A stretch of 64,000 nt of DNA from Isotricha intestinalis (taxonomy: Eukaryota; Ciliophora; Litostomatea; Vestibuliferida; Isotrichidae), in the NCBI GenBank assembly GCA_023807065.1, contig JAJJLU010003485.1:1-64000 (forward strand). Reading direction: 5' to 3'. Positions 63,511-64,000 of this stretch are shown here, piece after piece. The notes beneath the pieces are model-generated. The model made no database searches, was not told where the DNA came from, and saw only the letters and a program-made list of their open reading frames with translations. How positions within the stretch are numbered: the first letter of the stretch is position 1; the number at the start of each line of letters is the position of its first letter. The position numbers and the translations under genes are program-made.

Positions 63511-64000
63511 ATGTAATAATTAATTTTTTCAGTTTATATAATGATTATTTTATTTTTTATTTTAAAAATATTTGAAATATTATTCTTCACAGAAAAAAAA
63601 AATAATATGAAATAACTTTTAAAAAATATTCTATTGATAAATTAAATGTTAATCCAATATTTAAATCAAATTAAAAATTTTTAAAATAAAATAATTCAAT
63701 TAAAATTTCAATTAAATAATATGAAGATTGATAAGAAAATTATAATAATGAAATACTTAATTTTTTTGAAAAATATAGTAATGAGAAATTGATTTTATAC
63801 TCATCCCTACCCTGCAGAAAATAAAAATGAAACGAAAAAATCATTTTAAAAACACAAAAAATACAATTTAATATTATTTTTATTTGATTTTTATATTATT
63901 TTTTATATATAACCACTTTTTAATTAAAATTTAATTTTTTAATCTTTAATATAATTGAACTTTAATTAAAAAATCAATAAATTATAAATTATTTTTATCT
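63511..64000. other. Window edge
   Basis: About 490 A/T-rich bases with no frame. A short C-rich islet (about 63800-63820, 'CATCCCTACCCTGCAG') stands out in composition but has no matching partner strand or known motif. Confidence 0.35.

Noticed and set aside
1..64000. Mobile elements, CRISPR arrays, phage or viral genes
   Set aside because: No transposase, integrase, reverse transcriptase, terminal repeat or regular repeat-spacer pattern was found.

Overview
The window is extremely AT-rich nuclear DNA of a microbial eukaryote. Evidence: eukaryote-only genes (CDC27/APC3, eIF3f, 14-3-3, Yip1, G-protein beta, AMPK gamma, a MADS-box factor, a delta-COP longin protein, TBC1D23, SF-assemblin), no operons, and compact single-exon genes on both strands with A/T-only spacers. 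Full-length proteins end at TAA (most), TGA (for example CDC27, the UBTD-like gene, the histidine kinase, the MADS gene) and TAG (the Yip1 gene), and Gln is written CAA, so the code looks standard. One gene at about 22.2 kb needs a 25-nt GT-AG intron to give it a start codon. Tiny introns, an SF-assemblin, a GPI-type leishmanolysin, a hybrid histidine kinase and many basic or coiled-coil cytoskeletal-looking proteins suggest a ciliate that keeps the standard code, for example an AT-rich rumen or litostome type. This placement is inference; other flagellated protists are not excluded.

Layout. 0.2-8.3 kb: Yip1, CDC27, eIF3f, 14-3-3 and a basic protein with a novel 'KDY...RYY' N-terminal domain. 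8.5-15.6 kb: FCP1/SCP-type phosphatase, UBTD-like ubiquitin protein, Nup98-like FG/Asn-rich nucleoporin and a long coiled-coil protein. 16.1-23.5 kb: a decayed TLDc gene, a large otubain-like zinc-finger protein lacking catalytic residues, a B-box/beta-propeller gene cut by one in-frame TAA, and a decayed WD40 gene. 23.5-35.6 kb: coiled-coil protein with a PH-like end, unknown basic proteins, TBC1D23-like protein, AMPK gamma and G-protein beta. 35.8-43.5 kb: hybrid histidine kinase, a GC-rich hairpin that may be an ncRNA, the second 'KDY...RYY' paralogue, a small possible PP1-binding protein, a broken antisense ORF and SF-assemblin. 43.6-57.1 kb: Kelch protein, MADS-box factor, W-repeat protein, delta-COP longin protein without its mu-homology domain, trypsin-like protease and a basic protein. 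57.8-64 kb: leishmanolysin, an EamA-type transporter and a tail-anchored Asn-rich protein.

The genes do not form one pathway. Themes that recur are the cell cycle and phosphatases (APC3, FCP1-like, possible PP1 binder), membrane traffic (Yip1, delta-COP, TBC1D23), signalling (histidine kinase, G beta, AMPK gamma, 14-3-3) and the cytoskeleton (SF-assemblin, coiled-coil proteins). Several long spacers hold gene remains whose breaks are mostly CAA to TAA or TGG to TGA changes plus small frameshifts, as expected of decay under a GC-to-AT mutation bias. No tRNA, rRNA, CRISPR array or intact mobile element was recognised.
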